A stretch of DNA of 64,000 nt from Hyaloperonospora brassicae (GCA_947650285.1 CANTFL010000003.1:1-64000); one strand, 5' to 3'. Shown: positions 11,153 through 22,250, counted from the stretch's first letter. The notes: generated by a model from the sequence alone, not told the origin. Made by a program: numbers and translations.

Positions 11153-12122
11153 AGCGTACGGGAACGATGAGACGGCAAGCGACAGAGACAAAGACGGAGG
11201 CAGAGATGAAGCGCAGTGGCATCCTTTCGTGTCGGTATCCGCAGGTGAAGAAGGAGGAGAAGGAGAGAAGAAGGAAGAAGAGATAAGGCAGGAGAGGTGG
11301 AGGCAGAAGCTGAGGACGAAGCAGAAGGTCAAGGGGAGAATAAGGAAATAGAACGATGTTTCAAGATGAGGAGCAGGACAAGAGGAAGATGTTACAAGAG
11401 GAGGAGCAGCAGCAATCGGTTGCCCAGGACATACTTCTGAGGCGAACGTATCTGCATCGAATGTGCGTTGGTCGTTGCTGTTTCGCAAGAGTGTCTGCCG
11501 AGAGTGTGAGCTGCTTATGGCTCATTTGTTGTGCTTTAAGTGTCTTGCTAGTTACCGACAGCTGAAGAGTACGCATTCAGAGCAGGATGACACGAGGATT
11601 TTGCAGCTTGCGACAAATACTGCGGTGCAGGTGCGTCAAAAGGCGAAGACGCGGGTATCTACTGTTTTGTGTTAACGACATTTGAGGTCGTAAGATGAGT
11701 TGCAGACTCTTTTTCTCCTCCTTTTCGGTTCCTGACCGGGTCTTGTGCTGTGCAATAGAATGCTTACATAGCTGCAATTGATCAGGAGATTCATAAACTT
11801 TTTCAGGTCGAGATGGACCAAGCCAAAAACGATGTCCTGTATTCAAGCGCGAGAAAACGCTTCTACAATTTGCATCACGAGACTCAAGCTCAACAGTCGG
11901 CAGTGTCGAGGGGGATGCAAAGTAATTACTCCACGAATCAAGCCTCACAGGCGCACAGTTTTGAGTAAGCTCTAGACCATTTTTGCACACATTTGGCAGC
12001 ACTTACATATCCCTGTGATATTGCATGGTCCTTTACAGCAGCTTGAGCCTCTGCAAGAGAGGCATGTCCCATTGTGAAGGAGGGGGAGTGAGGGTGTTCA
12101 TTTTGATAGAGTCGTTGTAACA

Positions 12123-12291
12123 GGGAAGGTTGCAATTTGAATGTGAGTCTCTTGTGAGTCTTGAAATTCTTACATTTGCGTTCATTCTCTCTGACCAATC
12201 AGAATGGTTGATTGACGTCAATCGAAATTAAATTTCTGGGGGGATGGACGGTTGACGTTGGGTGGTGGATGGATAACGCTTTCCCAAAAAC
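12123..12291 (-). repeat. Right terminal inverted repeat
   Basis: Right arm, the reverse complement of 10990-11152 with scattered differences and small indels. It reads GGAAGGTTGCAATTTGAA at its inner end and CGCTTTCCC near its outer end. Confidence 0.65.
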
Positions 12292-13879
12292 ATATATTTA
12301 TATCTCTCAATTGTGACTATAACCTTATCTGCGATTTGTCGATATAATTAAGATGGGGGAAATCTATGAGAGATGGACAAGACGACCGAGGTCATCAACG
12401 ATTCAAACTATGAGAACGTCGTCTCTGCCGCAACAAGTACGTACACGTATCAAATACGTATTTTTCATCCAGCCATGAACGTTTAATGCAGTCGGAAAAC
12501 AGACGTAACGGGCTAAAAAGCTTTTAGGGAGTAGAAGACCGACGCGACAGTACGTTTTCTTGCAATATACTGATGTACATTATTGTATATGAAATTGATA
12601 AAGTAATCATGAAAAATCTGAATGGGCTCATGACAAGACAAGTGTCAAATGTTTGACAGGAATTGGATGCCCAAGATGACGCAGTTTAAACCATTCAATG
12701 TCGTATACTATGTCCAGATTAAACAACGCGGCGAAAATTTGACGACGCTGGAGTCGGCGGACGGACATCAATGGTGGTAAAAAATGGATGGTAGTAGCTA
12801 CGAGTGTGCAGTCACTGAAAGATGTTTGTGGCGTGGTAAGTTGCTGTGTACCCACAAGCCAGGGCATGATAAAGCTCGAGTTACAGTTGTAATTCATTAA
12901 CCAATAAATGCTGACGCGCAGAGGTAATTCTCGGCAAGGGCAACAACCAAGACAAAGTCATGCTCTACCCGTCCGCGCTGTACTGTGTCAAGATAATGAA
13001 GCAGAATTACAACGCTATCACGAATACGGAAAGATGCTATCGTTTCTTACTGGTGTCTTTCTTGGATGATCGCCCAGGCTCTTCTTTGGTCAAATGTCGT
13101 GGTTAATCGTAATTTTATTTAAAAAAATAACTTTTTTTCAAATATCTTTACCTTATTTATATCTAATAAAATCAAAGTGTTTGGCAAACTACTTAAGCAA
13201 GTAAACAAGAAGAAGCAGCCTGTAGGGGTTATTTGCCGATTGCTATGGGCACCCCAAAATTCGTGGTGGAGATAGTGTGTCGTGTATACACACAAATCGC
13301 GTCATCGTCGACATGGTGAAGAATTAAAAATACATACATGTTTGGAGCCGAGGAAATAGCCTTTATGGCGGTAATCCAAATTCGAGTCACTTCACATTAC
13401 ATCTCTATTACGGATAATAGAACCATGAATATTGTTCTGATAATATCTGCATTGAACATATTTGTAGCCGAAACTCGGTGGTATGTTATCATTCCGTATG
13501 ATTTGGGCGAGTAATTAACACTAGGTCTTTTATTTGCTTTGTCTATTAGGATGCTAGGTACTTCAATGAAATCGGTGCTTGCGTTCTACTCGCACTACAG
13601 ACAAATTTGAATGCCACAAAAATAATATCAAACAAGGACACTCGCGCATGAACACAATTTGTTTAATTCTATAAACGTTATAGACTTCTTACATATGATT
13701 TTTGGTATTGATGTTTGTTGTGGCACCGATCCTTGGTAAAAATATGCAAAAATATGCAAACGTACCGAGGAAGACAATAATGGAAACTGGGAAACAAGAA
13801 AAAATTCTTAGACGTTGAACGGGACAGGTGCTGATGTTGTGGCCTTCCTCGTTGCACTCACAGCATTTTCGCTTCCGTC
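12292..13879. other. AT-leaning spacer, no gene recognised
   Basis: There is a short coding-like stretch at about 12922-13080 (+; contains KVMLYPSALYCVKIMK in one frame), but no start, domain or continuation is visible. The rest is AT-rich with a short direct repeat (AAAATATGCAA twice near 13739). Nothing else is supported. Confidence 0.4.
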
Positions 13880-15560
13880 TCTGCAGCTGCTAAAGAACCC
13901 GCACCTCAGTTCATACGTATAGAAATGCCAAAAGATCTCTCTGTGTCGACTTTTGTGAGGAAAACTTGGTATTTACCTTCGGTCTACCACGCCCACAAAC
14001 AATAGCGGGATTAACCACGGTAGCTATGCTATCTCCTTCGACAATATCCGTTACAATCTTAAACAATGGGATGCTGGTGTGATGCAAGTTCTGCGTGCCT
14101 TTCCACAATCTTGCTCATGGTATTCTTGAATGATTCGTTGGGTACGGCATCATCCATTGCAAGGGAAGATTGTTGCAGCCACTAGCGCTGCCAAAAATCT
14201 GTCATATGTGGGTTTTATACCATCATCCACCATGCGCTTCATTATATGACAGCACGGGATTCCTATCATTGCCATGTAGGATCCAGTTCAAGCAGGGGCG
14301 TCAGCCAGCATTGAATGTGCGAGCTGATAGCGACCAAACGCTTCTTTTTTTTGAACTTCGTATGAATTCTTTTTTACGACGTCCGACTAAAATTCTGACT
14401 GATTTCTCAGTTGAACCCTTGCCTTCTAAAAGGCCGAACCACGACTGACCTGAGCCTTCTGTTGCGTGTAGTGCAACGCGATGTTGTCGTCAACTGTTAC
14501 AAGATCACCACTGGATAAATTAAGCAACTCTTCATCGTTGTGCGATTGCCGTCGAATCGCAATGTCACAAGTAGATTTTAATGTGGAATATGACGTGTCC
14601 ATTCATTGACAAATTTCTCCTAGTGCGTGAGCCATGTCTTAGTTAAGGGAGAACTGAAAACTAACCGATGCTTGGCCTTCATAGATTGCCATTCATAGTC
14701 AAAATCCGGCTTGGCACCGTATTACAGAGCCTGTACCAGTCTCTCATTAAGTCTTCCCATTCATCAGATGTAGCAAACTGCTGTTTTATAGATGAGCCAG
14801 TACATTTTTGTTAATGTGCCGAATGCAGAGCAAGTTGTAGGCAGCAGGAAAACCACGTTTGATTGCGTTCATAAGTGTTATCGCTTTGATTGTCACAAAC
14901 GCCATCGCATTGGATATGTTGAGCGTTCGCACAAGATCTCTCAGTTGAGTAACCGCCACAAATAATCATCCTCCGTATCCGCATCCATGAAGTAGTATGC
15001 GAGTGAGAACGAATGATTCGGTACTATCACGCCCATGATGTGTAGTAGAGGAATTCAGTACTTGGTGGGTTTGTACGTTGAGTCCAAAAACATGAACGTC
15101 GTTTGCGAAATTATCTTTCGTAATTTCTACGGCGGCGACGGGCGAGATGAAGAGGCGGGAAAGCTTGCCTGAGTCATCTCGACCTAACTTATGAGTAACA
15201 TTTATCTCAATCAGCATGTCCAAAAAATCATACAATGGTAGACGACGAGCAAAAAATTCGTTCTGGCTTTTTTCTTCATACTATCGATATCCTGGAGGAT
15301 GACTTTGCAGGACGGGTCAGTTTGGCGCAGGGTAGTGAGTATTGCTTTTGGCTGGATGCCTACTTTACATAGCTGTATGGCTGTCAAGAACAGCTCAGCG
15401 CTAAGATTCCTTGCCACTGCGCATGCTGCGACATCTTCGGATGCTGCATGCTCATGTATGGTATTATCAACTGTTAAAGTGAATGGGTCGTCTGAATCAT
15501 TTCGTTGCAGTATTGCATGGAAAGGGTAGCAGGTTCGAGAGGTGATAGTACTGCGGACAC
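13880..15560 (-). pseudogene. Decayed Mutator-like (MULE) transposase with FAR1-type N-terminus
   Basis: Reading the minus strand, pieces in several frames follow the order of oomycete MULE transposases. First comes a FAR1-like zinc-binding stretch near 15440-15540 (FTLTVDNTIHEH). Next is a helical linker of the form QLCKVGIQPKAILTTLRQTDP at 15320-15400. Then comes the transposase region: KLSRLFISPVAAVEI near 15150, the segment up to SFVLTRILLHGCG at about 14970, and NAMAFVTIKAITLMNAIKRGFP with LLCIRHINKNVLAH at about 14810-14920. The C-terminal signature GRGRPKVNTKF..STQRDLLAF lies at 13915-13990. Many stops and frameshifts interrupt it, and the DDE residues cannot be placed confidently. The family catalyses cut-and-paste transposition of elements with long terminal inverted repeats. 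This copy cannot be active, but relatives could mobilise the small elements in this window. Confidence 0.75.
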
Positions 15561-15710
15561 ACTGGCCTTTCCATTTGTGTGCACCACGATGTACACAGTG
15601 AAGGGCAACACGTTTTTATAGCAATGCACATGGAAGAAAGGCAGCGGCGGACGTGGACTTGGACTGTCGCTGACGAGCGTAGGAAGTATAGCTATAGTGG
15701 CCTTGTCACG

Positions 15711-15911
15711 TCATGAGAAGCGTATTGGGCGCACATATAGGCAGGCGTCGAGCGGGGTGACTGTTGTGATGGGGTCAATACCCACATGACCACTGACGTT
15801 CTGGAGGTTTTTGGTGCTACCATGCAACCCATTAGCATTTATACCTACATTTGCTTGCTTTACGCTCTCTTGTCGCTGCGAAAGCGCAAGGAAAGCCGTC
15901 GATGCTGCACA
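15711..15911 (-). pseudogene. 3' half of a reading frame split by the gypsy insertion
   Basis: The minus-strand frame is open from the retrotransposon junction to a stop at about 15711. When the element and one GCACA copy are ignored, the frame joins without a stop to the open frame at 23891-24132: ..SLCVKRLCA, then ASTAFLALSQRQESV. The joined segment reads like a Cys-containing domain followed by a Gln/Ser-rich tail. It vaguely resembles the end of a FYVE zinc finger in oomycete FYVE/START proteins, but that identity is weak. I am confident of the frame continuity, not of the function. Confidence 0.45.
15907..15911. repeat. Target-site duplication, left copy
   Basis: GCACA immediately before the left LTR; the identical GCACA follows the right LTR at 23891-23895. 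Five bases is the usual size for Ty3/gypsy integration. Confidence 0.85.
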
Positions 15912-16301
15912 TGTAACGAGGCACACCCTTGCGTGAACTTAACGCAAGGGTTTGGGTGCACCGACAGACGTACACAAGGCAAGCGAGGAAGCGTAGGTAG
16001 GGTAAAAGCAGAACTGTTATATTAATATAATTAGGTCTTTTAACTACTGTCTCTTTGTTTGACTTAACTTGATTAAATTAAATTACTGGGTTTATGGTGA
16101 CGTCTCGTCACCACTCATTGCGCGCGTCTTGCGGCGATTGGTGGGTTGATATCATCAAGATATCAACCAATGAACAGACTCTTTGTTCGACCCTTCAATA
16201 TCACCGCTTTGGTGATATTGTTTACAGAATATTCAACATAATATTATTTACTGTCACTCTTCTTAAAGTGACAATTCCATATAGCGGGATGCCCCGTTAC
16301 A
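15912..16301 (-). repeat. 3' LTR of the gypsy element
   Basis: 390 bases, bounded on the + text by TGTAAC and GTTACA. It aligns with 23499-23890 throughout. It contains stem-loops, including ACCCTTGCGT/ACGCAAGGGT (15925-15951), GGTTGATATC/GATATCAACC (16144-16168) and CAATATCACC/GGTGATATTG (16196-16220). Confidence 0.92.
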
Positions 16302-16316
16302 TCACCCCCCCTTAAC
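16302..16316 (-). promoter_or_regulatory. Polypurine tract
   Basis: On the minus strand this reads TTAAGGGGGGGTGA directly before the 3' LTR, the expected place and composition for the plus-strand priming tract of an LTR retrotransposon. Confidence 0.75.
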
Positions 16317-16398
16317 TGATAGTCACCGTGTGACTATAGAAAATAATGGCGGCCACCCGTTGCTCACCATTGGGACAGGGAGCACTTGTTGGGTCCGT

Positions 16399-16416
16399 TC
16401 CATTCACTTTCCGCTT
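16399..16416 (+). promoter_or_regulatory. Oomycete initiator-like site before the antisense reading frame
   Basis: TCCATTCACTTTCCGC contains the initiator heptamer YCAYTYY (TCACTTT at 16404) in a pyrimidine-rich context like oomycete core promoters. It lies about 24-30 bases upstream of the ATG at 16434. The motif is short, so this is suggestive only. Confidence 0.35.
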
Positions 16417-16433
16417 GACCTCGCATAGTTAAC

Positions 16434-17400
16434 ATGTCTATGCGGGGTGACTCAAGGCACACAGAGTCTGTGCCTGTGCCAGCTTCTGCGGCAGACGATT
16501 CGTCGTCTGCTGCTCGTTCTTCGCCTGCAGCAAGAGGTGCTGCAGGTGCGCGCGGTAGAACACCGCGTGCGCATGATGACCCCGACATTGAGGTCATCTA
16601 CTCTGGCGAGTCAGACGTGTCTGACTCGGGCAATGCTGCAGAGGCGTCTCGCTCACCGGCGACGCCTCAGTGTTCGCCAAGGCCACTGCCGAACGAACGG
16701 ACTCGTGAGTTGCAACACAGTCTGTTCGGCAGTGATGACGAATCTGATGATGAGTATGTTTGCTCATCACCGAGATCAGCTCGTGCTCCTTCGCACGAGC
16801 GACTTGACGATGGTGCAAGCCATCGTCATACTGACAACCGTGGTACCGACAAGGTACCAGTGTGAAGCGTGATGAGCTGAAGCCGTGGCGTTTGCCTGAA
16901 CGGCTCATTAATGGCTTGCCTCACGAGACAAGCCAACACCATCGAATACCCTTATTCGATGCGACTGAGCTTCACGTCTTGGATCCCAGAGCGAGCAACT
17001 TTCGCGCTGAGGAAGATTTTTATATTGATGTCTTTCTTAGACATCGATGGTACAACGGAAAAAAAATCGTGACAAGGCCTCGCTTTTGGCTGCGTGGAAC
17101 GCGTTCGTCCAAAGCGTAAAGAATTTTGGACGAGAAGGGTGGCTCAAGAAATTTGAGGCGACACGCCTCAGGTTCGAAAAGCGAACGCCAACCGGTCCTA
17201 GGTACCGGTTGCACTGTTTGTCGAGTGAGGCAGGCATTCCATGCCTCACATGGGGAGACCCTTGTGCGAGTTGTGCTGACAACTCGCAACGTGCACATAG
17301 GGACGTGTATTCCCTAAGTTCGCCCTGGGAAAGGGCACACATCTCGGCTGAGATGCGTGACGCGATTGCAAACTTGCAATCCGTCTACAAGCGCCAAAAG
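16434..17400 (+). CDS. Antisense accessory ORF near the 3' LTR (frameshifted)
   Basis: This runs on the strand opposite to gag-pol, from an ATG at 16434. The first 143 codons encode a Ser/Ala/Asp-rich acidic protein (DDPDIEVIYSGESDVSDS; SLFGSDDESDDEY). A one-step frame change at about 16862 leads into a second stretch (KPWRLPERLINGL ..DFYIDVFLRHRWYNG). A further change at the run of eight A's near 17060 continues it (..ASLLAAWNAFVQSVKNF, LRFEKRTPTGPRYRLHC). After about 17400 the same frame runs antisense to the chromodomain and is likely a shadow. No known domain is recognised. Antisense 3' ORFs are known in some plant Ty3/gypsy lineages. Caveat: dense inverted repeats tend to keep both strands open. 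The copy here is broken, so it is at best a remnant. Confidence 0.4.
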
Positions 17401-17407
17401 CGCGTGT

Positions 17408-17620
17408 TTACCGATGGTCCCTCGGAAAAATCAGATGGGTCTCGTCATACTGGCGGACGAGACCTTCAACATCCATCAACAGCTGAGAGCGAGGCTCCCA
17501 ACTGTTCCAAGAGGGTGGATACCCCCGCCACTGGACGAGGTAGCTCGTCCTTGATCCTGAATCGTCACGGTGGTTCAGGATAAGCTCCACTAGAAAGCGT
17601 CGAACACCGTGAGAATCCAC
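17408..17620 (-). pseudogene. Chromodomain at the end of the gypsy polyprotein
   Basis: The minus-strand translation contains LVELILNHRDDSG, YLVQWRGYPPSWNSWEP and LVRQYDETH. This is the chromodomain pattern, with its aromatic and hydrophobic positions (YLVQWRGY, W-SWEP) retained. In chromoviruses it is thought to guide integration to marked chromatin. It follows the Pro/Ser-rich linker at 17621-18010. Confidence 0.85.
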
Positions 17621-18640
17621 CTAAGGATGTGGTGGAGGAGGAAAGACCTCCTCCAGAACCCCAGGCCCACCATCTTGACCCTTACGAGATGGATCGCGCA
17701 ATCGATGAATTGCGCGATGACTTGAAGCACGAGCGCGACCGGCGCTACGCTTTGACTGATACCGTGCGGAAGAACCGCAAGGATCGCGAGGCTGATCGGG
17801 CGAGGGATCGCGCCGATTATGCCACAGCGCAGCTTCAGGTCGAGCGGGATGTCCGCTCCCTATTCGGCGAGCTGGCGATAGCTCGCGGGGAGATATCTCG
17901 GTTGAGTTCCGAGGTATCTTATCTGCGCGACCAGACGGATCATCTGGAGCGCGAACACAAGAACTTGATGGATGTTCTTGAACGTGGGGGCTATCTTCAT
18001 CGGAAGAAGAAGTCTCGTACTGACAGTACGGCCTGAGCCTCCCCACGTAGAACGTAGGATGCGTGCGCATCTTACGTGGCAATTCGAGCGTGTATGCATT
18101 GCCCTTGCGATGCAACACTCGAAATGGCCCAATGTATTTCGGCAGTAGTTTGCTACTGCCGACACTAGTGACTGCATGTCCAGGTAAGTTTACCGTAGAC
18201 ATTAGTACTAGGTCATTAACATTAAGCGAAAGAACAATTGCTCTTCCATTCTTGTCTGCGTTCCGTTTCTGGCGGTCCACCGCATTTGCGATGGATACCT
18301 GAACGAAACGGACTACCGCTTCTCGAGTCAGCAGGAAGTTCTCTGCTGACTCGTTCTTTTGTTTTTCAGTGCGCTTCGTGCGCACTGCTAAGAGGTTCTT
18401 CTCTTCTTCAGCGAGGTTATCCTCTTCCTCGCTGGAATAATCGTTGACGATGCTGAATATACCAGCATCGTCATCATCATCCGAGTCAATAATAGCGTTG
18501 TCGCTATTATTGCGGTGGTGTGCTTCATCGATGTCGACATTGTCGACATCGGCTCCATACGTGACGACGTTAGCGTCGACACGTGATGAGCAAGAGCCAA
18601 AATGGTTTTTGCTCGAGCGAGTCCCTCCCCCCTTATCCAA
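17621..18640 (-). pseudogene. Integrase C-terminal part: acidic insert, GPY/F module and linker
   Basis: An open minus-strand frame of about 339 codons. First there is an acidic segment (IIDSDDDDDAG; SSEEEDNLAEEE) between the integrase core and the GPY/F module, an unusual insert. The GPY/F module at about 18011-18229 follows (SSKLLPKYIGPFRVLHR, HPTFYVGRLRPY). Then comes a long Pro/Ser/Arg-rich linker leading to the chromodomain. The frame differs from that of the integrase core upstream, so a frameshift separates them. The GPY/F module normally helps integrase bind DNA. Confidence 0.8.
17629..18036 (+). other. Antisense coiled-coil-like open frame opposite the integrase linker
   Basis: An open + frame of 135 codons. 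It is very rich in charged residues (DELRDDLKHERDRR; READRARDRADYA) with heptad-like spacing (VRSLFGELAIARGEISRLSS). It ends in a basic tail and TGA at 18034-18036. It shares the frame of the preceding antisense segment, separated by one TAA at 17581-17583. It lies exactly opposite the linker of the sense polyprotein, and an R/S/P-rich linker automatically gives an E/D/R/A-rich antisense frame. I favour a shadow, but the coiled-coil character is striking. Confidence 0.25.
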
Positions 18641-19512
18641 GAGTCATACTCTAGAAGGGCGGGCACACGTGGATGGCGTAAGCCATTCACGTAAAACGGT
18701 GTGTGCTGGGTTGAAGCATGCACCGAATTAATGATGGCGAATTCCACCATTGGTAAGAATTCGCTCCAACTCGAAAACGAGTGGACATGTCCTCGAAGGA
18801 TCTCTTCGAGGACACGCTTCGCACATTCCATCTAACCATCTGTTTTGAAATGATTATATTTGGACATCTTCAATCGTGTTCCAAGAGAACGGAACACGGT
18901 TGGCCAAAATTCCGCCGTGAACCGAGGGTCACGGTCGGATACGAGTTCACGGGGTAACCGGTAGAGTCTAAATACCGTGTCTAGAAAGACACGAGCACAA
19001 CCTTGAGCCTTGATCGACTCAGGGACTGCAGCAAGATGCACCATCTTGCTGAATCGGGCTACAAACACAAGAATACCATTATTCTTGTGAGCGTCTTCGG
19101 GAAACCCGAAGACGAAGTCCATTGAAACGGACTACCAGCACTCTGTCGGAACAGGCAGAGGCTGCAATGGCGCACGGGATGAAGGACTAGGCTTCACCCG
19201 TTGACAAACCTCGCAAGCACGTATGTACTTGCGGACAAACTGATACTGGCGTGGCCAGTAAAAGTCACGACTTACCGTTAGGTAAGTCTTTTCTCTACCA
19301 CGATGGCCGCTTGTTGGGGCATCGTGATACTCATACATGATGCGCAAACGCAAATCATGATGAGCGGGGACGACGACACGAGGCGTGTCGTCGGCAACAG
19401 CTGTATAGTACAGCAATCCGTTGCGTGTACTATACCGATCCGATGAAGATCGGTACAAAGCCGGTAACTCCCTCATGGATTTACTGGATGGATTCACCAG
19501 ATGATCCATCAA
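18388..19512 (-). pseudogene. Integrase (zinc-binding and catalytic core)
   Basis: Minus-strand pieces show the HHCC zinc-binding module (H..H in AHHDLRLRIMYEYHDA and CEVCQR), then the catalytic core with D in MDFVFGFP, D in ELVSDRDPRF and E in ECAKRVLEEILRG: the DDE triad positions are present. Stops interrupt it at about 19130 and 18832. Integrase would insert the element's cDNA into the genome. This copy cannot be translated whole. Confidence 0.88.
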
Positions 19513-19560
19513 TCGCAGAAGATCCTTATCTTCTGCGTATGCCTTTCGTACGTCGTCAAG

Positions 19561-20022
19561 TTAGCTTGACGACGGAACACTGGCAGTCAGTGTCGCAACA
19601 GTGAGCTTATCCTCACTGTTGGATTGTGCGTCCGGCTCGAAATCGGGCCGGCGCGAAAGAGCATCCGCGACGACGTTTAGTCGCCCTGGTTTATACTCCA
19701 CGGAGAAGTTGTACTCCGCGAAAAAAGACAGCCACCTCTCCATTCTCTGCGAGAGGTGTGGGATGTTTACGGCCGTGCGTAGTGACGCATGGTCGGTATA
19801 CACGATGAACGGTCTATCTCCCAAGAGATAGACCCGGAATTTAGCCAGTGCATATTTAATGGCAAGGAGTTCCTTGTCATGCACTGGGTCATTTCGTTCG
19901 GCTGGCTGCAGCTGACGCGACTGATAGCAGATGACGCGCTCCGCGCCATCTGCGCCACACTGCATTAACGCACAGCCGATCGCAAAATCGCTGACGTCAC
20001 AGACCATATGAAATGGTCTGTC
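19561..20022 (-). pseudogene. RNase H domain
   Basis: The minus-strand frame contains MVCDVSDFAIGCALMQ, DKELLAIKYALAKFRVYL and FIVYTDHASLR, the conserved D, E and D of the Ty3/gypsy RNase H, followed by the tether (KPGRLNVVADALSRRPD). A stop (TAA in sense at about 20022) separates it from the reverse transcriptase and another follows the tether. Confidence 0.88.
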
Positions 20023-21386
20023 CTAATCTGCAATCGCTAGTATCGGCGATTGCATCAAGATTTTCTTGATACCTTCGAAGGAACGCTGGCACTCAGCGTT
20101 CCATGACCACTTGACATTTTTCTTGAGTAAACAAGAAAGATGAACAGTCATCTCGGTGTAGATCCGCGAGTACTTGTTCAAGTACGCCGCTAGCCCAAGA
20201 AACTTACGAAGTCCCTTGACATCGACTGGCACAGGCCAGTTGGTGATCGCTTTGATCTTTTCGGGATCAGAACGTACGCCGTGTTTACCCACGATGCACC
20301 CAAGAAGTGGTATTTCGCTAGCCGCGAATATACACTTCTTGAAGTTGACGTACAACTTATGCTTGCGCATAAGTTAAAGGATCTAACGAACGTGTGTTCT
20401 ATGAGCTTCAACGTCCGTCTTTCCGATCATAGCCCGGCTATGGACGAACACATCGTCGAAGTAACCCGGTGCGAAGTCTCGCACCGGTCTCAAAAGATTT
20501 GTGACACATCTGTTGAAAGTAGCAGGGGCATTGCTTAGCCCCTGTGGCATCACTAGCCAATCCCACAGCGTACCGCTAAGGTGCTCACTGCTGTGTACGG
20601 GATGTCCCGTTCACGCATGAGGATCTGATAGAATCCATCCATCAGATCCATGGACGAGAAGATGGTACTCTTTGACATACCATCTATGATGACGTCCTTC
20701 CTCGGTATCGGCGTCTGAGCCGGTACCGTTGCAGCATTTAATTTGTTGAACGCATGCACTATCCGCCATCCTTCTGTGGCCTTTCGCACACAGAGGGTAG
20801 GAGAGGTGTAAAGGGAAGTTGATTCCCTCACATGGCCCGCTGCTAAGCGATCGGCAAAGAACTTGTCGATCGCTAGTACTTGTTCACGAGGAAGTGGCCA
20901 CTGCTTCATGACACAGTACTTCGAGCCCGGTTTAAGCTCGATCTCGTGTCGAGTGCCTTTGTCCTTAAACAACTCGCAAGGTAAGGATTCAGGGAGCACA
21001 TCCTTGAATTCGATCAAATCCTTATACAAAGGATTTGCCTGAAGTGACTCCCAGGATTGAGATGTGTATCGCTCAATCCGAGTCTTCGCATCGAGGACAC
21101 TTTCGTCCATCGATGAGCTGCTGAGAACCAGTTCGTTCTCAGCAAATACTGTTGCCGACCGAATATTGGCCACATACTCATCCTCTTTGACGAGTATGCA
21201 GATCTGCTTGACTTTGCCACTACGCAGATCACGCAAGAACGGTTTCGGTTCTAGCGTTGGCAACTGAGTTATCTCCGAAGTCAACTTCGGAGGCACAATC
21301 AGATCAAGCGTATAAGCGCCTACGCTTGATCCGTCATTAACCAAGACGTTCAACGTCTCGGTTTCTTCCTGGGAACTTCGTTCCAC
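20023..21386 (-). pseudogene. Reverse transcriptase domain
   Basis: Conserved blocks are visible in sense order: PLPREQVLAIDKFFADRLAAG, SPTLCVRKATEGWRIV, MDLMDGFYQILMRERDIPYT, then in a shifted frame GLSNAPATFNRCV and YFDDVFVHS (catalytic YxDD). The thumb follows (RKHKLYVNFKKC, LRKFLGLAAYL). A frameshift near 20570 and stops near 20380 break it. The domain would copy element RNA into DNA. Confidence 0.9.
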
Positions 21387-21491
21387 AGGTTGCTGAGGGC
21401 CGGATCCCTAAGCAAGTGACTCTTGAGGAATTCCTTCCTCAAGTACGTGGGGACTTATTCCCTCGATGTCTTCTGACTGTGGCTGTGCAAC

Positions 21492-22250
21492 CTAAGTCAG
21501 GGACCGATCCTCTACGGTCGACCCTCCAGTCGACCTAGGATGTCCATGTTGCCCTTTGAAGGCAACAGGTTTCTTACTTCTACGATGATGCCCGCTAGGC
21601 ATGCATCCATATCCCGGTCCACTCGACTTATTCGAGTGGTGGACCTTCGGCGCAGCCTGCACTTCTGTACAGCCGCCGGGAGCTTGCTCCACAGTGTAGT
21701 GATCAACTACACTGTGACCTTGTGCAGTCGTGCTAACGACCGTACCGCAAGTGAGGCCATCGCACTCACTCGCAGAACATCCACACGCTTGTGGACGCTC
21801 CAAGATGTTCATCAGATGGCCATCTGATGAACAAGTGGCAGGCATCTTCACGGATCGATGCTGCCAGCTCACCCTTGGCTCGTACTTTCTGAGCCAAGGT
21901 AATCCCAGGATGACATCAAATTTGTCATCCAGATCTAGTACGATGAAGTAATCATCGTACTGTTCGCCCTCCAACGTGTAGTGGATTCCGACTATGCGTT
22001 TCTTAACGGTAATCGATGCGCCTGTTGCAAGGCGCACCGTCATCCTTGTGAGGGGAATGTCGCGCTCAACGAACTTGAGCCTACGACCCTCTAGTGACTG
22101 GCGACGAACAAAGTTGTTCGACGCCCCACAGTCTACTAGGGCACGAAGCGACAAATCATTTGTTGCTTCCAACTTCAAGGTGATGAGCGAAACGTCATCA
22201 CCAGGTGCAGAGACACACAATGATTGTGTATCTGGAGCAACTTTCGTCAA
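21492..22250 (-). pseudogene. Retroviral-type aspartic protease region
   Basis: Minus-strand frame with LRALVDCGASNNFV; the catalytic Asp (D40 of this frame) sits in the D-C/S-G-A motif. It continues with FDVILGLPWLRKYEP, the usual second block of Ty3/gypsy proteases. A stop at its end and a frame change before it isolate it from gag and RT. It would cut the polyprotein. Confidence 0.85.

Larger units (their letters stand above)
10990..12291. mobile_element. Non-autonomous DNA element with long terminal inverted repeats
   Basis: The sequence at 10990-11152 and the reverse complement of 12123-12291 align over about 165 bases with moderate divergence. Shared blocks include GCGTAATCCATCCACCACCC (right copy GCGTTATCC..), TGATTGGTCA, GTAAGAATTTCAA and CAAATTGCAACCTTC. 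The inner 970 bases encode no transposase. They hold a Glu/Lys-rich open stretch (11160-11350), then coding-like DNA with a Cys pattern and a possible GT..AG intron (11659-11808). Long inverted repeats with unrelated cargo suggest a MULE-type element that picked up host sequence, but the cargo is not identified. Confidence 0.65.

Noticed and set aside
11060..11488. Minus-strand open frame of 142 codons in the TIR element
   Set aside because: It is the reverse of a Glu/Lys-rich stretch plus the terminal repeat; the Ser/Leu/Phe composition is what such a shadow gives.
17420..17583. Continuation of the antisense frame opposite the chromodomain
   Set aside because: The chromodomain on the minus strand is unmistakable, so the + reading here is best seen as a shadow.
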